Made by a program: the position numbers and the translations under genes
In this document: positions 4,791 through 6,355 of the stretch, piece by piece
Numbering within the stretch: position 1 is the first letter of the stretch
Layout of the letters: each line of letters opens with the position of its first letter
Assembly (NCBI GenBank): GCA_023441845.1
Contig: JAEZNF010000323.1
Location: forward strand, 1-6,355
Direction of reading: 5' to 3'
Source: Bacillota bacterium
GTDB lineage: Bacteria; Bacillota; Clostridia; Acetivibrionales; DSM-2933
DNA length: 6,355 nucleotides
Notes under the pieces: model-generated
Database searches by the model: none
Told to the model about the DNA's origin: nothing
The model's input: only the letters and a program-made list of their open reading frames with translations

Positions 4791-6355
4791 ATGCCTGAAA
4801 TTGCTCAAATTGTTGTAGTTGTAGTTGTTGCTAGTATTATTATTATTTTTGGTATACTTGCTTTGTTTTCAAGGTTCTACCGCAAAGTTGACCAGGGTAA
4901 GGTTGTAGTTCGAAATGGTGTTGGAGGTCCTACGGTTTCCTTTGGAGGTATACTGGTTGTCCCTATACTGCACCAGGCAGAGATTATGGACATTTCAGTT
5001 AAAAGGGTTGAAATTGCCAGAGAAGGTAAGGACGGACTTATCTGTAAAGATAACTTGAGAGCAGATATCAGGGTTGCGTTTTTTGTGCGTGTAAATCAGA
5101 CTAAGGAAGATGTTCTTAAGGTTGCACAGCTTTTAGGTTGTGCTAAAGCATCAGAACCGGGTACCTTGATGGATTTCTTTGATGCAAAGTTTTCTGAGGC
5201 GTTGAAAACTGTGGGTAAGCAGTTTGATTTTGTACAATTATACACAGAAAGGGAAAAATTCAAAGCTGAGATCCTTCAGATTATTGGTACAGACTTAAAT
5301 GGATATGTGCTTGACGATGCGGCGATTGATTACCTTGAACAGACGGATGTAAGCAAGCTGAACAGCAATAATATATTGGATTCTGAAGGTATAAAGAAGA
5401 TAACTGAGCTTACTGCCAAACAGTTGGTACTTGCCAACCAGATTGAGCGTGATAAGCAAAAGACCATTAAGCAGCAGGATATTACAGCAAGAGAAGCTAT
5501 TTTAGAGCTTGAAAAGCAGAACCAGGAAGCAGAAGCAAAGCAGATGAAGGAAATCGCGATAATTAGATCTAGGGAGCAGGCTGAAGCAGACAAGGTTTCA
5601 CAGGAAGAACGTCTTAAGGCCGAAATGGCACGTATCAGGACTGATGAGGAGCTTGCCATTGCAGAGGAAAATAAACTTAGACAGATAATAGTTGCACAAA
5701 AATCAAAAGAGAGTACCGAAGTTGTTGAAGCAGAGCGTGTTGATAGAAAACGACTTCTTGAAAAGACAGAAAAAGAAAAGCTGGTTGAGCTTGCTGAAAT
5801 AGATAAACTCAAATCTGTAGAAGAAGAAAAGAAAAACATTCAGACTGTTATCCGTGAGAGAGTGGCAGTTGAAAAAGACGTTGTTATTGAAGAGGAAAAG
5901 ATTAAAGATACACGTGCATTTGCTGAAGCAGAGCGTGTTAAGGCTGTAGCGGTTAAAAAGGCTGAAGAGGAAGCTGATAAGAAGCTGATCCTTGAAGTAA
6001 AAACTGCAGAGGCTGCAAGACAGTCAGCAGAAAAGTTTGCGGAACAAAGAATAATTGAGGCAGAAGCAAAACTTAAGTCTTCTGAAAAAGAATCTGAAGC
6101 AATAAAGACTCTTGTCGATGCGGAAGTATTGCAGGAAGCTACAAAAGGGCTTGCTGAGGCCCGCGTTATTGAAGCAAAAGCAGCGGCTATTGAGAAAGAG
6201 GGAGCTTCAAAAGCCAAGGTTCTAGAAACTACAGCTCAGGCTGAAGCAAAGGCTATAGAGATGAAATCGTTAGCTGAAGCTAAAGGCGAGGAAGCAAAGG
6301 TAGAAGTAAAAGAAAAGGCAGGAACTGTTGAAGCTGATATTATGTCCAAGAAATA
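4791..6355 (+). CDS. yqiK: Flotillin of the YqiK/FloT type, running off the right edge
   Basis: 521 codons are present and the frame is still open at the edge; the last two bases (TA) would be Tyr or stop, and relatives continue here with a conserved C-terminal region. ATG 4791 follows AAGGAG (4773-4778) by a rather long 12 bases, but no in-frame alternative exists. Residues 6-26 are a membrane anchor of Val/Ile, with basic residues after it. Residues from about 30 to 200 form the SPFH/band 7 domain (K-V-D-Q-G-K-V-V-V-R-N-G-V-G-G at 32-46, then the D-A-A-I-D-Y-L-E-Q-T-D segment near its end). From about 210 to 520 the protein is Ala/Glu/Lys-rich with repeated A-E-A and A-E-R-V-K-A motifs, the long flotillin coiled coil that drives oligomerisation. 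Flotillins scaffold membrane microdomains and affect membrane fluidity and the assembly of signalling and secretion proteins. It forms an operon with yqiJ. Confidence 0.93.
   Translation, partial: MPEIAQIVVVVVVASIIIIFGILALFSRFYRKVDQGKVVVRNGVGGPTVSFGGILVVPILHQAEIMDISVKRVEIAREGKDGLICKDNLRADIRVAFFVRVNQTKEDVLKVAQLLGCAKASEPGTLMDFFDAKFSEALKTVGKQFDFVQLYTEREKFKAEILQIIGTDLNGYVLDDAAIDYLEQTDVSKLNSNNILDSEGIKKITELTAKQLVLANQIERDKQKTIKQQDITAREAILELEKQNQEAEAKQMKEIAIIRSREQAEADKVSQEERLKAEMARIRTDEELAIAEENKLRQIIVAQKSKESTEVVEAERVDRKRLLEKTEKEKLVELAEIDKLKSVEEEKKNIQTVIRERVAVEKDVVIEEEKIKDTRAFAEAERVKAVAVKKAEEEADKKLILEVKTAEAARQSAEKFAEQRIIEAEAKLKSSEKESEAIKTLVDAEVLQEATKGLAEARVIEAKAAAIEKEGASKAKVLETTAQAEAKAIEMKSLAEAKGEEAKVEVKEKAGTVEADIMSKK

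Noticed and set aside
5330..6217. Two long serine-rich frames on the minus strand (5330-5839 and 5840-6217)
   Set aside because: They are antisense to the flotillin coiled coil; the Ser/Ala-rich content is the mirror of its Glu/Lys/Ala codons, and no ribosome binding sites support them.

Overview
The window looks like a chromosomal stretch of a low-GC Firmicute, most likely a clostridial species. Genes are AT-rich, ribosome binding sites are strong AGGAGG/GAGGTGAT types, promoters are sigma-A-like, and the YjbQ, AEC-transporter and YqiJ/YqiK proteins have a Firmicutes character. The assignment to Clostridia is inference; nothing here fixes the species.

Left part (1-1230, genes on the minus strand). 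The first 112 bases hold the start of a membrane or secreted protein that runs off the left edge. Next is a GC-rich island (131-420, about 55% GC by hand count, against roughly a quarter in the adjacent gene). It folds by hand into a closed three-way arrangement of long perfect helices and is the best candidate for an undescribed structured RNA or mobile RNA-like element. It is followed by an intact small membrane-anchored cysteine-containing protein (424-846) and a truncated Bro-N (phage antirepressor type) gene (934-1230). The tail of the Bro-N gene consists of two in-frame copies of a 39-bp palindromic repeat.

Middle part (1231-3048, mostly scars). A plus-strand remnant of a calcineurin-like metallophosphoesterase (1418-1609) precedes an intact yjbQ-family gene (1737-2153) with its own terminator. 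Then come a small inverted/direct-repeat element, an N-terminal gene fragment (2364-2540), and a junction where that fragment meets the promoter, ribosome binding site and start codon of a different gene pointing the opposite way. A second GC-richer patch (2641-2820, about 48% GC) follows. This part reads as a decayed accessory region with several independent truncations.

Right part (3049-6355, plus strand, intact). An AEC-family permease is followed by its own promoter region and the two-gene unit yqiJ-yqiK: an OB-fold membrane protein four bases ahead of a flotillin that continues past the right edge. In known relatives such pairs work together at the membrane, with the flotillin scaffolding membrane microdomains and the NfeD/YqiJ-type protein as its partner. 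I see no CRISPR array, tRNA, rRNA, complete insertion sequence or recognisable defence or biosynthetic system.
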